A stretch of 64,000 nucleotides of DNA from Paludibacteraceae bacterium. GTDB lineage: Bacteria; Bacteroidota; Bacteroidia; Bacteroidales; Paludibacteraceae. Location: NCBI GenBank assembly GCA_905235505.1, contig CAJOMJ010000001.1, forward strand, positions 66,553 through 130,552, given 5' to 3'. A program made the position numbers and the translations under genes. Below the pieces are notes generated by a model. It did not search any database and had not been told where the DNA came from. It saw only the letters and a program-made list of their open reading frames with translations. Positions 52,463 to 63,969 of the stretch are shown here, one piece after another (the first letter of the stretch is position 1; the number at the start of each line of letters is the position of its first letter).

Positions 52463-54948
52463 GACGAACCGCAGTGGTCATATTGTCGTTACTGAGTCTC
52501 TGTCTTACGGCAGAGGCAAAGCGTGTGCGGTTGTTCGGCTATGTACTTGACGAGGACAACCGCGGTATAGAACTTGCCAACGCATACATAGAGGGCACCA
52601 CCATAGGCACTACGACCAACCGAAACGGATTCTACGACCTGCAGACAGACATCACTGACACCATCACCCTCGTATATTCCATGGTAGGCTACGAGACCAT
52701 ACGTCAGAGAGTGATGACACAATCGGACGTATTACAGATAAATGTGATATTGCCTGCCAATAGCGAGTTGCTGACAGAGGTTGAAGTGAAAGCCGTGCAA
52801 CGGCAGACAGGGCAGATGGACAAGATAGACGTAAGTCAGACAAGACTAATGCCTGATGCCTCAGGCGGCTCCATTGAGAGTATTCTAATCACCTTTGCAG
52901 GTGTAACACAGAACAACGAGCTCTCTTCGCAATACAATGCCCGCGGCGGCAATTTCGACGAGAACGAAGTGTATGTGAACGGAATAGAGGTATATCGCCC
53001 CTTACTGATACGTGCAGGTCAACAGGAAGGCCTCAGTTTTGTCAATACGGACATGGTAGAGAATGTGGAGTTTGCCGCAGGAGGATTCGATGCCATGTAC
53101 GGAGACAAAATGTCGTCAGTACTTGACATAACATACAAACAGCCGAAGCAGTTCGAGGCATCATTGACGGCAAGCATTCTCGGGGCTTCCGCCTATGTGG
53201 GCACAGGCAACGACAAATACTCCATGATGCACGGCATACGCTACAAGACATCCAAATACATGCTCGGAGCATTGCCCACCAAAGGTAACTACCAGCCTAA
53301 CTTTGTTGATTATCAGACCTACATCACCTTCGCCCTTGACCAGAAGCGGCTCAAGGAGGGTCTTGCCCCGAGGTGGAATATGAGTTTCATGGGCAATTTC
53401 TCGCAGAACTCCTACAGATTCAGGCCGGAAGAAGCATCAGAGAGTTTCGGAGGGCTGAGTGCTACAAGGAAACTTACCATAGGTTTTGAAGGGCAGGAGA
53501 AAGACATGTTCCGCACAGCCTTTGGCGCCTTGGGTGTCAAAGGTAAGATAAATAAAGAAGTGGAATTAGGGTTTGACCTGTCAGGTTTCTTCACCAACGA
53601 ACAGGAGAACTACGACATCACCAACGACTACTTTATGACTGACGAGCCTGAGAGAGACCTCACAGATGCAAGCGGGCAACAAACGGGTCAGACCACAGGC
53701 AGCAGTAGTCTGGACGGAGACTCAATACGGGGCAACGTGCTCGGCAAGGGTATGTTTCACGAGCATTCCCGCAACAGACTGGAGGCAGGAGTAATCACAG
53801 TGGCACACAACGGCATGTGGAGCCGTGAGGCAAACAAACTGCGCTGGGGGATATCAGCACAGGCAGAGCTTATCAACGACAACATACAGGAGTGGCAATG
53901 GCGCGACTCGATGGGTTACTCCATGCCAACCGCTGCCGATGACATGCAGTTATACTATTCGCTCGTAAGCAGCCAACAGATGAGGTCGGCACGTCTGCAG
54001 GCATACATACAAGATACATACAAGTGGCAGACAGATGCGGGAAGCGTCTTGCTGACAGGCGGTGTAAGGGCACAATGGTGGTCACTCAACAAGGAGTTTC
54101 TCTGCTCACCCCGAGCCTCCGTCACATGGCTACCCGGTTGGAAACGGGATTTCTCTTTCCGTTTCGCCACAGGTCTATACTATCAGGCTCCGTTCTACAA
54201 AGAACTGAGGAAGGTAGTGATTGACGATAGCGGCGTGGGCAGGATAGAGCTAAATAAAGACCTCAAAGCACAGCGCAGTGTACACGTAATCTTAGGTGCA
54301 GACTACTATTTCCGTGCGTGGGGCAGACCTTTCCGCCTTACTGCTGAAGGGTACTATAAATATATGGACAGAGTGGTTAACTACACGGTGGAGAATGTAC
54401 GTATCCGCTACTCGGGAGAGAACGACGGCATAGCCTACACCACCGGACTCGACCTCAAACTATACGGTGAACTTGTGCCGGGTGCAGAGTCATGGATTTC
54501 ACTCTCTGCCATGCGTTCAAGACAGAACCTTGCAAACGATGACCAAGGGTGGATAATAGGTATGAACGAGCAACGGTTTGCTTTCTCCATGCTGTTCCAA
54601 GACTATATACCGCGTCTTCCGCAGATGAAGGTACATGTGAAGACTATCGTCTCCGACGGTTTACCCTACTCTATTCCGAGCAACTCCAGCATAAGAGGTC
54701 ACATGAAGACCTATTTCCGCCTTGACATAGGGGCAAGTTGGGAGTTTACTGCCAAGACATACAGCTGGATGCGCAATGCCAAACACGTAAAACGCTGGGC
54801 AGTGCAATTCGAGGTATTCAACCTTACCGACTACAAGAACGTAAACTCCTACTTCTGGGTTACAGACGCACACAATATGTTATGGGGCTGCCCCAACTAC
54901 CTTACAGGAAGAATGTTTAACGGCAAAATACTAATTGACTTCAAATGA
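52459..54948 (+). CDS. TonB-dependent outer-membrane receptor with carboxypeptidase-like N-terminal domain
   Basis: An outer-membrane beta-barrel that imports a large substrate with TonB energy. Signal peptide [20 protein letters not shown]; a CarboxypepD_reg-like domain (about 24-100, [36 protein letters not shown]); a plug (about 110-210, [53 protein letters not shown]); and a barrel of about 600 residues ending [11 protein letters not shown]. No SusD partner is adjacent, so it is not a standard SusCD pair; the substrate is unknown. The start overlaps the YggS stop by 4 bp and its stop overlaps mutS by 4 bp, so all three are translationally coupled. Confidence 0.93.
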   Translation: MRRTAVVILSLLSLCLTAEAKRVRLFGYVLDEDNRGIELANAYIEGTTIGTTTNRNGFYDLQTDITDTITLVYSMVGYETIRQRVMTQSDVLQINVILPANSELLTEVEVKAVQRQTGQMDKIDVSQTRLMPDASGGSIESILITFAGVTQNNELSSQYNARGGNFDENEVYVNGIEVYRPLLIRAGQQEGLSFVNTDMVENVEFAAGGFDAMYGDKMSSVLDITYKQPKQFEASLTASILGASAYVGTGNDKYSMMHGIRYKTSKYMLGALPTKGNYQPNFVDYQTYITFALDQKRLKEGLAPRWNMSFMGNFSQNSYRFRPEEASESFGGLSATRKLTIGFEGQEKDMFRTAFGALGVKGKINKEVELGFDLSGFFTNEQENYDITNDYFMTDEPERDLTDASGQQTGQTTGSSSLDGDSIRGNVLGKGMFHEHSRNRLEAGVITVAHNGMWSREANKLRWGISAQAELINDNIQEWQWRDSMGYSMPTAADDMQLYYSLVSSQQMRSARLQAYIQDTYKWQTDAGSVLLTGGVRAQWWSLNKEFLCSPRASVTWLPGWKRDFSFRFATGLYYQAPFYKELRKVVIDDSGVGRIELNKDLKAQRSVHVILGADYYFRAWGRPFRLTAEGYYKYMDRVVNYTVENVRIRYSGENDGIAYTTGLDLKLYGELVPGAESWISLSAMRSRQNLANDDQGWIIGMNEQRFAFSMLFQDYIPRLPQMKVHVKTIVSDGLPYSIPSNSSIRGHMKTYFRLDIGASWEFTAKTYSWMRNAKHVKRWAVQFEVFNLTDYKNVNSYFWVTDAHNMLWGCPNYLTGRMFNGKILIDFK

Positions 54949-57581
54949 GCGAGAAGAACACACCGGAGACTCCTATGATGCAACAGTTCAGGAAGATAAA
55001 AGAGCAGTATCCTGACGCGATGCTGTTGTTTCGTTGTGGCGACTTTTATGAGACGTATTCAGAAGATGCAGTCAAGGCAGCAAAGATTCTGAATATCACA
55101 CTCACCCACCGCAACAATGGCAACAGTGCACCATCAACAGAGATGGCGGGGTTCCCCTATCATGCTCTCGACACCTATCTGCCCAAACTCGTAAGAGCGG
55201 GTATGAGAGTGGCAATATGCGACCAGTTGGAAGACCCTAAGCTGACCAAGACTCTTGTCAGGCGCGGAGTGACAGAGCTGGTTACACCGGGCGTCAGCTA
55301 CTCCGACACTACTCTTGTAGGGAAAGAGAACAACTTTGTAGCCTGCATAGCATTGCCCAACGGTAACAAAGCATCTGCCCGAAACCAACTCACAGGCATT
55401 GCTTTCCTTGATATATCGACGGGGGAGTTTCTTGTGGCAGAAGGGAAGAACGAATATATAGACAAGCTTCTTGTAAACTTTGCGCCCAAGGAAGTACTGT
55501 ACGAGAGAGGGCGGAGGCAACAGATTGAGTCGCTGTTCTCAAACAAATACTTCACCTTCGAGTTGGAGGACTGGATGCTCACACCCGAGAGTGCGACAGA
55601 CCGCCTCACCAAACAGTTCCGGACAGCGACACTCAAGGGATTCGGCATAGAGAACATGCCTCAGGCGATATGTGCGGCAGGTGCTATACTGCACTACCTT
55701 GACATGACCCAACACCTGCAGACGCAGCACATAAAGGCCATAGGCAGAATAGAGGAAGATCACTACATGTGGCTTGACAAGTTCACCATCCGCAACCTTG
55801 AGATATTCAACCCGGTAAGCGAAGAAGGCACTTCTCTGCTTGACATACTTGACAAGACCTCAACACCTATGGGCGGACGTCTGCTGCGCCGTTGGCTTGC
55901 CCTGCCGCTGAAAGAGGCTGAACCAATAAGAGCGAGACAACAGGTAGTGGAATACTTCTTCCGTCAGCCTCAGGAGAGAGAGATGCTTGAGAACTGTCTC
56001 AATGGTATGGGAGACTTGGAGAGGTTGGCAAGCAAAGTGGCAACAGGCAGAATCAATCCACGGGAAGTGCTTCAGCTTGCATACGCCCTTAACGCAACAG
56101 AGCCGGTGAAGAACATTTGCGACAACGGTAATGAGCAACTCAAGCAGATAGGCAGTTCAATATCACTCCTTACCAACATAAAAGAGCGCATTCTCCGCAC
56201 CATCTCACCCTCCGCGCCTGCCCTTGTAAGCAAACCTGACTACATAAGGGACGGAGTAAACAAGGAATTGGACGAACTGCGCCAGTTGCAGCATAGCGGA
56301 AAGAATTATCTGTTGCAACTACAGCAGACAGAAGCCGAGCGGACAGGCATACAGAGTCTGAAGATAGGATACAACAATGTATTCGGCTACTATCTCGAAG
56401 TAAGAAACACATATAAAGGCCTTGTACCGCAAGAGTGGATCCGCAAACAGACACTGGCACAAGCGGAGAGGTATATAACAGAGGAGCTGAAGCAATATGA
56501 AGACAAGATTCTCGGGGCGGAGTCGAGAATCGCCATACTCGAGCAACAGATATACCTTGATTTGCTTACAACTCTCTCACAGTATGTTCCGCAACTGCTA
56601 CAGAACGCACATGCCGTGGCACAACTCGACTGCCTGCTCTCCTTCGCCCTTGTGGCAAAAAGCAACAAGTATGTCTGCCCTGACATAAACGACTCACTGA
56701 TAGTAGATATTCATCAGGGAAGGCATCCTGTGATAGAACAACAGTTGCCTACCGGCGAGAAGTATATTGCCAATGATGTAATGCTTGACAACAACTCGCA
56801 GCAAATCATCATTCTTACAGGTCCGAACATGGCGGGCAAGAGTGCTCTCCTCAGGCAGACGGCTCTCATAGTACTGATGGCTCAGACAGGCAGTTTTGTA
56901 CCGGCAGAGAGTGCGTCAATAGGTGTGGTTGACAAGATTTTCACGCGTGTCGGTGCAAGCGACAACATCTCTGTAGGCGAGAGTACATTCATGGTAGAGA
57001 TGAACGAAGCTTCTGCCATACTTAACAACCTCTCGGAGCGGAGTCTTGTACTCTTCGACGAACTCGGAAGAGGTACAAGCACATACGACGGTATAAGTAT
57101 AGCATGGGCGATAGTAGAGTATATTCACGAGCACAAGACACATGCAAAGACACTCTTCGCCACACACTACCACGAGCTTAACGAGATGGAGAAGAACTTC
57201 TCCCGCATACGCAACTACAATGTGTCAGTAAAAGAAGTTGACGGCAAAGTGATATTCCTGAGAAAGCTTGTACGCGGCGGAAGCGAACACAGTTTCGGTA
57301 TTCATGTAGCCAAGATAGCGGGTATGCCTAACAGTATAATCAAGCGCTCAGAGCAGATACTCAAGGAATTGGAGACTGCGAACAACAACGGGAATCTGGG
57401 CAAACCTACTGACAACATATCCAACACGAGGGAAGGGATACAACTCAGTTTCTTCCAACTTGACGACCCTGTGCTTGAAGTGGTGAGAGACGAGATAAAG
57501 AATATAGACATCAATTCGCTGACACCAATTGAAGCACTCAACAAACTGAATGAGATAAAGAAGGCCGTAACGGGCAAATAA
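54945..57581 (+). CDS. mutS: DNA mismatch repair protein MutS
   Basis: Recognises mismatches and starts repair with MutL. The 878 residues hold the mismatch-binding motif [10 protein letters not shown] (Phe-x-Glu), the core and clamp region ([31 protein letters not shown]), and the ATPase: Walker [20 protein letters not shown], then [29 protein letters not shown], Walker [17 protein letters not shown] and [12 protein letters not shown]. Ser-Ala replaces Ser-Thr in the P-loop (GKSA), which I believe is common in Bacteroidota. Length normal. ATGA overlap with the receptor gene upstream. Confidence 0.97.
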   Translation: MSEKNTPETPMMQQFRKIKEQYPDAMLLFRCGDFYETYSEDAVKAAKILNITLTHRNNGNSAPSTEMAGFPYHALDTYLPKLVRAGMRVAICDQLEDPKLTKTLVRRGVTELVTPGVSYSDTTLVGKENNFVACIALPNGNKASARNQLTGIAFLDISTGEFLVAEGKNEYIDKLLVNFAPKEVLYERGRRQQIESLFSNKYFTFELEDWMLTPESATDRLTKQFRTATLKGFGIENMPQAICAAGAILHYLDMTQHLQTQHIKAIGRIEEDHYMWLDKFTIRNLEIFNPVSEEGTSLLDILDKTSTPMGGRLLRRWLALPLKEAEPIRARQQVVEYFFRQPQEREMLENCLNGMGDLERLASKVATGRINPREVLQLAYALNATEPVKNICDNGNEQLKQIGSSISLLTNIKERILRTISPSAPALVSKPDYIRDGVNKELDELRQLQHSGKNYLLQLQQTEAERTGIQSLKIGYNNVFGYYLEVRNTYKGLVPQEWIRKQTLAQAERYITEELKQYEDKILGAESRIAILEQQIYLDLLTTLSQYVPQLLQNAHAVAQLDCLLSFALVAKSNKYVCPDINDSLIVDIHQGRHPVIEQQLPTGEKYIANDVMLDNNSQQIIILTGPNMAGKSALLRQTALIVLMAQTGSFVPAESASIGVVDKIFTRVGASDNISVGESTFMVEMNEASAILNNLSERSLVLFDELGRGTSTYDGISIAWAIVEYIHEHKTHAKTLFATHYHELNEMEKNFSRIRNYNVSVKEVDGKVIFLRKLVRGGSEHSFGIHVAKIAGMPNSIIKRSEQILKELETANNNGNLGKPTDNISNTREGIQLSFFQLDDPVLEVVRDEIKNIDINSLTPIEALNKLNEIKKAVTGK

Positions 57582-57617
57582 TACATAACCAACACAAGAA
57601 ACATCAGGACAAGGAAT

Positions 57618-59399
57618 ATGAACCAACTTGAACAAATCTTACAGAAACAGGTAAAATCAGCAGTAAACGACCTCTACGGAATAGAGGTTGAATGTAGTTC
57701 TGTTCAATTGCAGAAGACAAAACCGGCATTCGAGGGTAACATCACGGTAGTGGTATTTCCATACGTGAAGACTGCGAGGAAGGCTCCACAGGCAGTTGCC
57801 GAGGAGATAGGCAAGTATCTGAGCGAGTTACAAGAGAGCATAACGCTAAGATACAATGCGGTACAAGGGTTTTTGAATCTTGTCATCACTCCCGACTTCT
57901 GGCTCAAGAGTCTTGAAGAGATATACCGGGATGAGACCTACGGCAGACTACCACAGAACGGGCAGCTGATGATGGTTGAATATTCGTCACCCAACACCAA
58001 CAAGCCACTTCACCTTGGTCATGTGCGCAACAACCTGTTAGGTTACAGTATAGCGAAAATACAGGAGGCTAACGGCTGGCAGGTGGTAAAGACGAACATC
58101 GTTAACGACCGCGGAATACATATATGCAAGTCAATGTTGGCATGGCAATTGTTCGGCAACGGAGAGACACCGGAGTCTTCAGGCAAGAAAGGAGACCACT
58201 TGATAGGCGATTATTATGTCCGCTTTGACATAGAGTACAAGAAGCAGATAAAGCAGTTAACGGAGCAAGGCATGGACGAAGATACGGCTAAGCGTGAGGC
58301 ACCTCTAATGAAGCAGGCGCAACAGATGCTTCTGAAATGGGAACAGGGAGACAAAGAGATCCGCCAACTCTGGGAGCAGATGAACAGTTGGGTATATGCA
58401 GGCTTCGATGAGACATACCGTACGATGGGAGTAAGTTTCGACAAGATATATTACGAGTCGAACACCTACCTTGAGGGCAAGAAAGAAGTGGAGCGCGGAC
58501 TCTCGGAGGGGAAATTCTACCGCAGAGAGGACAACTCGGTATGGGCAGACCTCAGACAGGACGGACTCGACGAGAAGCTGCTTCTACGCCAAGACGGCAC
58601 ATCGGTGTATATCACTCAGGACATAGGCACAGCCAAACTGCGCTATCAAGACTACCCGATAGACAAGATGGTATATGTGGTAGGCAACGAGCAGGAGTAT
58701 CACTTCAAGGTTCTCAGTTTACTGCTTGACCGCCTCGGATTCCCCTTTGGCAAAGAGCTGGTACATTTCTCATACGGTATGGTGGAGCTCCCCAACGGCA
58801 AGATGAAATCAAGGGAAGGAACCGTGGTTGATGCAGATGACCTTATGCAACAGATGATAGCAGATGCAAAGGAGGTAAGCAAAGACAAGGTGAACAAGAT
58901 AACAGACATAGGTCAGGCAGAGGCAGACGAGATAGCGCGCAAAGTAGGACTCGGAGCGCTCAAGTATTTTATACTGAAGGTTGACCCGAAAAAGAACATG
59001 CTGTTCAACCCCGAAGAATCCATTGACTTCAACGGTAACACGGGTCCATTCATACAGTACACCTACGCAAGAATCAAGTCGATACTGAGAAAGAATGACA
59101 CAGAGATAAACATAGACGCCACTACAACGGTTAATGACAAAGAGGTATCGCTCATACAGATGTTAACCCAATATCCGCAAGTGGTTAAACAAGCGGGCGA
59201 CGAGTTTTCTCCTGCACTGATAGCCAACTACACATACCAACTTGCATCAGAATTCAACTCTTTCTACCACGACTATTCAATACTCAACGAGACAGACAAG
59301 AACATACGGCAGATGCGTCTTATGCTCGCCTCATCAACTGCGAAGGTATTGTCTTCGGCGATGGCTCTCTTAGGTATTGAAATGCCGGAAAGGATGTAA
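57618..59399 (+). CDS. argS: Arginine-tRNA ligase
   Basis: Charges tRNA-Arg with arginine; class I synthetase. 593 residues: an N-terminal domain that contacts the D-loop (residues 1-100), the HIGH-type motif YSSPNTNKPLHLGHVRNN, WADLRQDGLDEKLLLRQDGT, QDIGTAKLRY, the KMSKS-like element GKMKSREGTVVDADDLM, and the C-terminal helical anticodon domain ending ALLGIEMPERM. Normal length. It is 36 bp after mutS, same strand. The signature is complete. Confidence 0.97.
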   Translation: MNQLEQILQKQVKSAVNDLYGIEVECSSVQLQKTKPAFEGNITVVVFPYVKTARKAPQAVAEEIGKYLSELQESITLRYNAVQGFLNLVITPDFWLKSLEEIYRDETYGRLPQNGQLMMVEYSSPNTNKPLHLGHVRNNLLGYSIAKIQEANGWQVVKTNIVNDRGIHICKSMLAWQLFGNGETPESSGKKGDHLIGDYYVRFDIEYKKQIKQLTEQGMDEDTAKREAPLMKQAQQMLLKWEQGDKEIRQLWEQMNSWVYAGFDETYRTMGVSFDKIYYESNTYLEGKKEVERGLSEGKFYRREDNSVWADLRQDGLDEKLLLRQDGTSVYITQDIGTAKLRYQDYPIDKMVYVVGNEQEYHFKVLSLLLDRLGFPFGKELVHFSYGMVELPNGKMKSREGTVVDADDLMQQMIADAKEVSKDKVNKITDIGQAEADEIARKVGLGALKYFILKVDPKKNMLFNPEESIDFNGNTGPFIQYTYARIKSILRKNDTEINIDATTTVNDKEVSLIQMLTQYPQVVKQAGDEFSPALIANYTYQLASEFNSFYHDYSILNETDKNIRQMRLMLASSTAKVLSSAMALLGIEMPERM

Positions 59400-59500
59400 C
59401 GACTGACTTTCAAGGGGAACTACCTGACTTAGACACATACTCAGACCTGCCAAGCGGCAAGACGGAAGATATAAGATACAATCCGCGTGAAGACAGAGGT

Positions 59501-59532
59501 TTTGCATATATCATTTATTTTTCGTAACTTTG
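59501..59532 (+). promoter_or_regulatory. Promoter before the beta-barrel/uppS/bamA genes
   Basis: TTTG (59501-59504), 20 bp, TAACTTTG (59525-59532), start near 59539, 20 bp before the ATG at 59558. Confidence 0.75.
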
Positions 59533-59557
59533 CCGCCTGTTATGTGCGTACATAGAC

Positions 59558-60250
59558 ATGCATAGACATAGACTACATATTTGTTTGAGTCTGTTAGCAA
59601 TGACATGGTTGTTTACAGGCAGTTTGCATGCAGAGGAGCTGGCCTACTTATGCGAATTCGGCGTGCAGGGCGGTGTGAGTTATTATGTAGGTGACGCAGT
59701 GCCTCATATATTCATGTACCCGCAGTATGCAGCAGGCGGTCAGTTCAGATACAAGTTTACTCCACGATGGGCGTTGCAGGTGAAGGGTCAGTGGCAGCAG
59801 ATAAAATATCCTGCGCCGGACGAGCAAGGGACTCCACGGAAGGGAGATATGCTTAAGAATCAGATAATCAACATAGATGCAGTGGCTGAGTTTAATTTCT
59901 TCCGCTTCGGACAGAGTCAGTATGACAGGAGAATAAAACAGATAACTCCGTATATATTTTTAGGTGTAGGTATGGGAATATATAACGACTACAGCAAGGT
60001 GGGTGCATATTTTCCGTTCGGTTTCGGAATGAAGTGGAAATTTGCTCCTCGCTGGGGATTGAACATAGCATGGCAGCACCAGTTGTTTTTCGCTGACAAT
60101 CTGGAGAATAGCGACCTATACAACAATTATCCTAACGAATACAAGATGAATGGGAGCAACATTTTGAAGAATGATTTGACGAGTACACTCACTCTCGGCA
60201 TAGTTTTTGAGTTTGCCAAAGAGAAAAGTGCTTGCAGGAGATGTCAGTGA
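59558..60250 (+). CDS. Outer-membrane beta-barrel protein (DUF6089-like)
   Basis: A 230-residue exported protein, probably an eight-stranded barrel. Signal peptide MHRHRLHICLSLLAMTWLFTGSLHA; then strands with alternating aromatics (CEFGVQGGVSYYVGDA, GGQFRYKFTPRWALQVKGQW, ITPYIFLGVGMGIYNDY, MKWKFAPRWGLNIAWQHQLF), ending SACRRCQ. A gene of this type precedes uppS and bamA in many Bacteroidales, which suggests a role with outer-membrane biogenesis; the function is unknown. Own promoter 59501-59532. 79 bp to uppS. Confidence 0.85.
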   Translation: MHRHRLHICLSLLAMTWLFTGSLHAEELAYLCEFGVQGGVSYYVGDAVPHIFMYPQYAAGGQFRYKFTPRWALQVKGQWQQIKYPAPDEQGTPRKGDMLKNQIINIDAVAEFNFFRFGQSQYDRRIKQITPYIFLGVGMGIYNDYSKVGAYFPFGFGMKWKFAPRWGLNIAWQHQLFFADNLENSDLYNNYPNEYKMNGSNILKNDLTSTLTLGIVFEFAKEKSACRRCQ

Positions 60251-60329
60251 GAGAAAACGGGGTGAGAGGAGCTGTCTGCGAGCGGGGGATGAAAGGCGGA
60301 GTGGAGAAACATAAATAAATATTGCGACA

Positions 60330-61085
60330 ATGTCAGTAACAGAAGGCATAGACAAGACACGAATTCCCAAGCATATAGCTGTCATCATGGACGGCAACGG
60401 GCGTTGGGCCAAGCAGAAGGGTCAGGACCGGATATATGGTCATCAGGCCGGAGCCGAGTCGGTAAGGCAAATTACGGAAGCCTGCGGCGAACTGGGTGTG
60501 GAGTATCTTACACTCTACGCTTTTTCCATGGAGAACTGGGACAGGCCCAAGTACGAGATAGAGGCGTTGATGGCGTTGTTGGTTGAGACGATAGAGAATG
60601 AGACCGACGACCTGATAAAGAACAATGTCCGCATTCTCGCCATAGGAGACCTGAAGAAGTTGCCTGAAGATGTGGAGCAGAAACTAAGCAACTGTATGCA
60701 ACGTACAGCGGTTTGCACAGGGCTTAAGCTGGTGCTTGCACTGAGTTACTCCTCGCGTTGGGAGATAACCGAAGCAGTAAGAAAGATAGCGACACAGGTG
60801 AAAGAAGGAAGTCTGGAGTTGGAAGACATAACTGAGGAGACAGTGAGCAACAACCTCGCCACCAACTCCATACCCGACCCTGACCTGCTGATTCGCACGA
60901 GCGGAGAGTTGAGAATAAGCAACTTTCTGATGTGGCAACTATCATACGCGGAACTATATTTCACGGATATGTATTGGCCTGACTTCGGCAAGGAGGAACT
61001 CCGAAAGGCTATAATAGACTACCAGAGGCGCGAGAGGAGATTCGGCAAGACGAGTGAGCAAGTAAGGGAGGAGACAGAAGAATAG
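60330..61085 (+). CDS. uppS: Isoprenyl transferase (undecaprenyl diphosphate synthase)
   Basis: Makes undecaprenyl diphosphate from farnesyl and isopentenyl diphosphate, the lipid carrier for peptidoglycan and surface glycans. 251 residues: [20 protein letters not shown] holds the catalytic Asp and metal site, [42 protein letters not shown] and the C-terminal [33 protein letters not shown]. Normal length. Its product depends on the MEP pathway that includes dxr (25287), in the same window. It precedes bamA by 51 bp. Confidence 0.97.
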   Translation: MSVTEGIDKTRIPKHIAVIMDGNGRWAKQKGQDRIYGHQAGAESVRQITEACGELGVEYLTLYAFSMENWDRPKYEIEALMALLVETIENETDDLIKNNVRILAIGDLKKLPEDVEQKLSNCMQRTAVCTGLKLVLALSYSSRWEITEAVRKIATQVKEGSLELEDITEETVSNNLATNSIPDPDLLIRTSGELRISNFLMWQLSYAELYFTDMYWPDFGKEELRKAIIDYQRRERRFGKTSEQVREETEE

Positions 61086-61136
61086 CCGGTCTAATACTAA
61101 GAACACGAAGAAAAAATCACAACAAACACAAAGACA

Positions 61137-63932
61137 ATGCCCACGGGAGGCAAAGAGAACAGATATAATATTTTGAAACGATATATATTAGTCATATTAC
61201 TTATTGCCGGCGGAATACTTTCTGTGTCAGCACAGACGGCAGATAGTACGGCAGTGAAGAGCAGAACTGACAGCATTGCAAGGCGGGACAGCATTGCCGC
61301 TGACAGCATATCAAGGCAAGACAGCATTGCAGTTGACAGCATAGCGGCGGGCAGTATCACCAAAGCAGACAGTCTTGAGACGGCAACAACCGAGCCTGCC
61401 GCCCCGCTACCGAAGATAGAGTACACAATGCAGCGCAAGACCTACGAGATACAAGACATCACGGTTACAGGCGCAGACAACTACGAAGATTTTGTGCTGA
61501 TAGGATTCTCGGGGTTGGCGGTAGGAGACAAGATAGAGGTGCCGGGCGACCAGATAACGAAGGCTGTGCAGCGCTTCTGGAAGCAGGGTCTGTTTTCAGA
61601 CGTGAAGATAGAGGCGACGAAGATAGAAGGCAACAAGATATGGCTTAACATAGCACTCAAGCAGAGGCCGAGGATATCGGAACTGACATATACAGGGTTG
61701 AAGAAGTCGGAGCGCGAAGACATAGAAGTGAAGGTAGGTCTCTCGAAAGGCAACCAGATGACACCCAACGCAGCCGACAGAGCAAAGACAGTGATAAAGA
61801 AATACTTTGCGGAGAAGGGCTACAAGAACACAGAAGTGGTTGTTCTGCAGAAGGATGACGCACAGCATCCGGGATACGTGAGAGTGGCTATCAATGTAGA
61901 TAAGAAAGAGAAGACGAAAGTCAACAACATATACATTACGGGTAATGAGGCACTATCGCACGACAAGATTAACCACGTAATGAAGAAGACCAACGACAGT
62001 CATATTACGAATTTGTTCCGCACAAAGAAGTTCGTGCAGGAGGAGTTTGAGAAAGACAAGGTGGCGGTGATAGAGAAATACAACGAGTTGGGTTACAGGG
62101 ACGCATACATAGTAGCCGACTCGGTAGTTCCTGCACCGGAGGACCCGACGAAAGTGGATGTATATATGACGATAAGTGAGGGTCAGAAGTATTATATAAG
62201 GAACATCAACTGGGTGGGCAATACCTTGTATCCGTATGATTATCTGAATGCCATACTTGGCATAAAGAAAGGTGACACATACAACCTGAAAGTGCTGAAT
62301 GAGCGCCTGCAGACCGATGACGATGCGATATCGAAACTATATACGGACAGAGGATATCTGTTTTTCAATGTGGAGCCTGTGGAAGTTAATGTAGAAAGCG
62401 ACAGTATAGATTTCGAGATGCGAATATACGAGGGTAAGCCGGCTACTATCAATGAGATAAACATCGTGGGCAATACGCGTGTGTATGAGCATGTGGTACG
62501 CAGGGAGTTGTACACTAAGCCCGGTCAGTTGTACTCACAATCAGACATCATGCGTTCTTTGCGTGAGTTGGCACAGATGGGGCATTTCGACCCCGAGAAA
62601 CTTGTGCCGGACATTCAACCGAACCCGGAAGAAGGCACGGTGGATATAACCTACAACTTGGAGACGAAGTCGTCGGACCAACTGGAGTTGTCGCTCGGTT
62701 GGGGTGCTACGGGTTTGGTAGGTTCTGTGGGAGTGAAGTTCACCAATTTCGCCATACAGAACCTGTTCAACAAGAAGAGTTACAGAATAGTGCCTCAGGG
62801 CGAAGGTCAGACATTCTCAATCAATGCCCGCACGAACGCCCGTTTCTACACGTCAGCAAGTATAAGTTTTCTTGAGCCATGGCTTGGCGGCAAGCGACCC
62901 AATTCGCTCTCTGTAAGTGCCTTCTTTGCTTCGCAGACAGGTTATTCGCGGAGATATTACGACATGTATAACCAGTTGGCGTCGTATAACTATGGATATT
63001 ACAACAACGGTTATGGATACGGAAACGGCTACAACAGTTACTATCAGGAGCAGTTGGCACAAGCCGAATCGGACCCTGACAAATATCTGCGTACATTCGG
63101 AGTATCAATAGGTTACGGAAAGCGTTTGAGATGGCCTGACGACTATTTCCAGTTCTACGGTGAGTTGAGTTACCAATTCTATCAGATGCACGACTGGCCG
63201 TGGTTGATATTGTCGGACGGCTTCTTCCACAACTTCTCGCTTAACCTTGTGCTGAGCCGGAGCAGTATTGACAACCCGATATACACACGCCGCGGTTCGC
63301 AGTTCTCACTGAGTCTGAAAATTACCCCGCCCTACTCCTTGTTGAACGGCAAGGACTACTCCCAAATGACGATAGAGGAGAGATACAAGTTTATAGAATA
63401 TCACAAGTGGAAATTCTCGGGCAAAGTGTTTACTCCCCTGACCAAAGACTCGAAGTTGGTACTTATGACCCGAGCAGAGATAGGCTATTTAGGTCACTAT
63501 AACCAGTATGCCAAGTCGCCGTTTGAGACATATTACATGGGTGGTGACGGTATGACAAGTTATTCGAGTTATTCGACAGAGTATATAGCCATGCGCGGTT
63601 ATTCATCGGGCAGTCTGACACCATACGACCCTGCGACAGGCAGAAACAACGGCTATCTGTACAACAAGTTCACAATGGAATTAAGATATCCTATCACTCT
63701 CGAGCAGAATGCAACGATATGGGCACATGTATTTGCAGAGGCAGGTAACTGCTTTGCAGATATAAAGGATTACAATCCGTTTAACTTGAAACGTTCGTTG
63801 GGTGTAGGTGTGCGTATCTTCCTTCCGATGTTCGGTCTGATGGGTATAGACTGGGGTTGGGGCTTCGACCAAGACATCAACGGCACGAGGGGCGGCAGCC
63901 AGTTCCACTTCGTACTCGGGCAGGAACTATAA
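61137..63932 (+). CDS. bamA: Outer-membrane protein assembly factor BamA
   Basis: Inserts beta-barrels into the outer membrane. The 931 residues have a signal peptide (YILVILLIAGGILSVSAQ), an unusual Asp-Ser-Ile-Ala repeat region (residues about 40-80, RRDSIAADSISRQDSIAVDS), five POTRA domains (QDITVTGADNYEDFVLIGFSG and on, FVLIG, INWVGNTLYPYDYL, INIVGNTRVYEHVVRREL) and a C-terminal Omp85 barrel (FRYP, GMTSYSSYSTEYIAMRGYSSG, MGIDWGWGFD, FHFVLGQEL). A tyrosine-rich insert, YGYYNNGYGYGNGYNSYY (around residue 618), interrupts the barrel. The next gene starts 37 bp on, as OmpH/Skp does in this order. Confidence 0.95.
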   Translation: MPTGGKENRYNILKRYILVILLIAGGILSVSAQTADSTAVKSRTDSIARRDSIAADSISRQDSIAVDSIAAGSITKADSLETATTEPAAPLPKIEYTMQRKTYEIQDITVTGADNYEDFVLIGFSGLAVGDKIEVPGDQITKAVQRFWKQGLFSDVKIEATKIEGNKIWLNIALKQRPRISELTYTGLKKSEREDIEVKVGLSKGNQMTPNAADRAKTVIKKYFAEKGYKNTEVVVLQKDDAQHPGYVRVAINVDKKEKTKVNNIYITGNEALSHDKINHVMKKTNDSHITNLFRTKKFVQEEFEKDKVAVIEKYNELGYRDAYIVADSVVPAPEDPTKVDVYMTISEGQKYYIRNINWVGNTLYPYDYLNAILGIKKGDTYNLKVLNERLQTDDDAISKLYTDRGYLFFNVEPVEVNVESDSIDFEMRIYEGKPATINEINIVGNTRVYEHVVRRELYTKPGQLYSQSDIMRSLRELAQMGHFDPEKLVPDIQPNPEEGTVDITYNLETKSSDQLELSLGWGATGLVGSVGVKFTNFAIQNLFNKKSYRIVPQGEGQTFSINARTNARFYTSASISFLEPWLGGKRPNSLSVSAFFASQTGYSRRYYDMYNQLASYNYGYYNNGYGYGNGYNSYYQEQLAQAESDPDKYLRTFGVSIGYGKRLRWPDDYFQFYGELSYQFYQMHDWPWLILSDGFFHNFSLNLVLSRSSIDNPIYTRRGSQFSLSLKITPPYSLLNGKDYSQMTIEERYKFIEYHKWKFSGKVFTPLTKDSKLVLMTRAEIGYLGHYNQYAKSPFETYYMGGDGMTSYSSYSTEYIAMRGYSSGSLTPYDPATGRNNGYLYNKFTMELRYPITLEQNATIWAHVFAEAGNCFADIKDYNPFNLKRSLGVGVRIFLPMFGLMGIDWGWGFDQDINGTRGGSQFHFVLGQEL

Positions 63933-63969
63933 CATTGACTATCTAACTACAGACTATAGATATATTATT

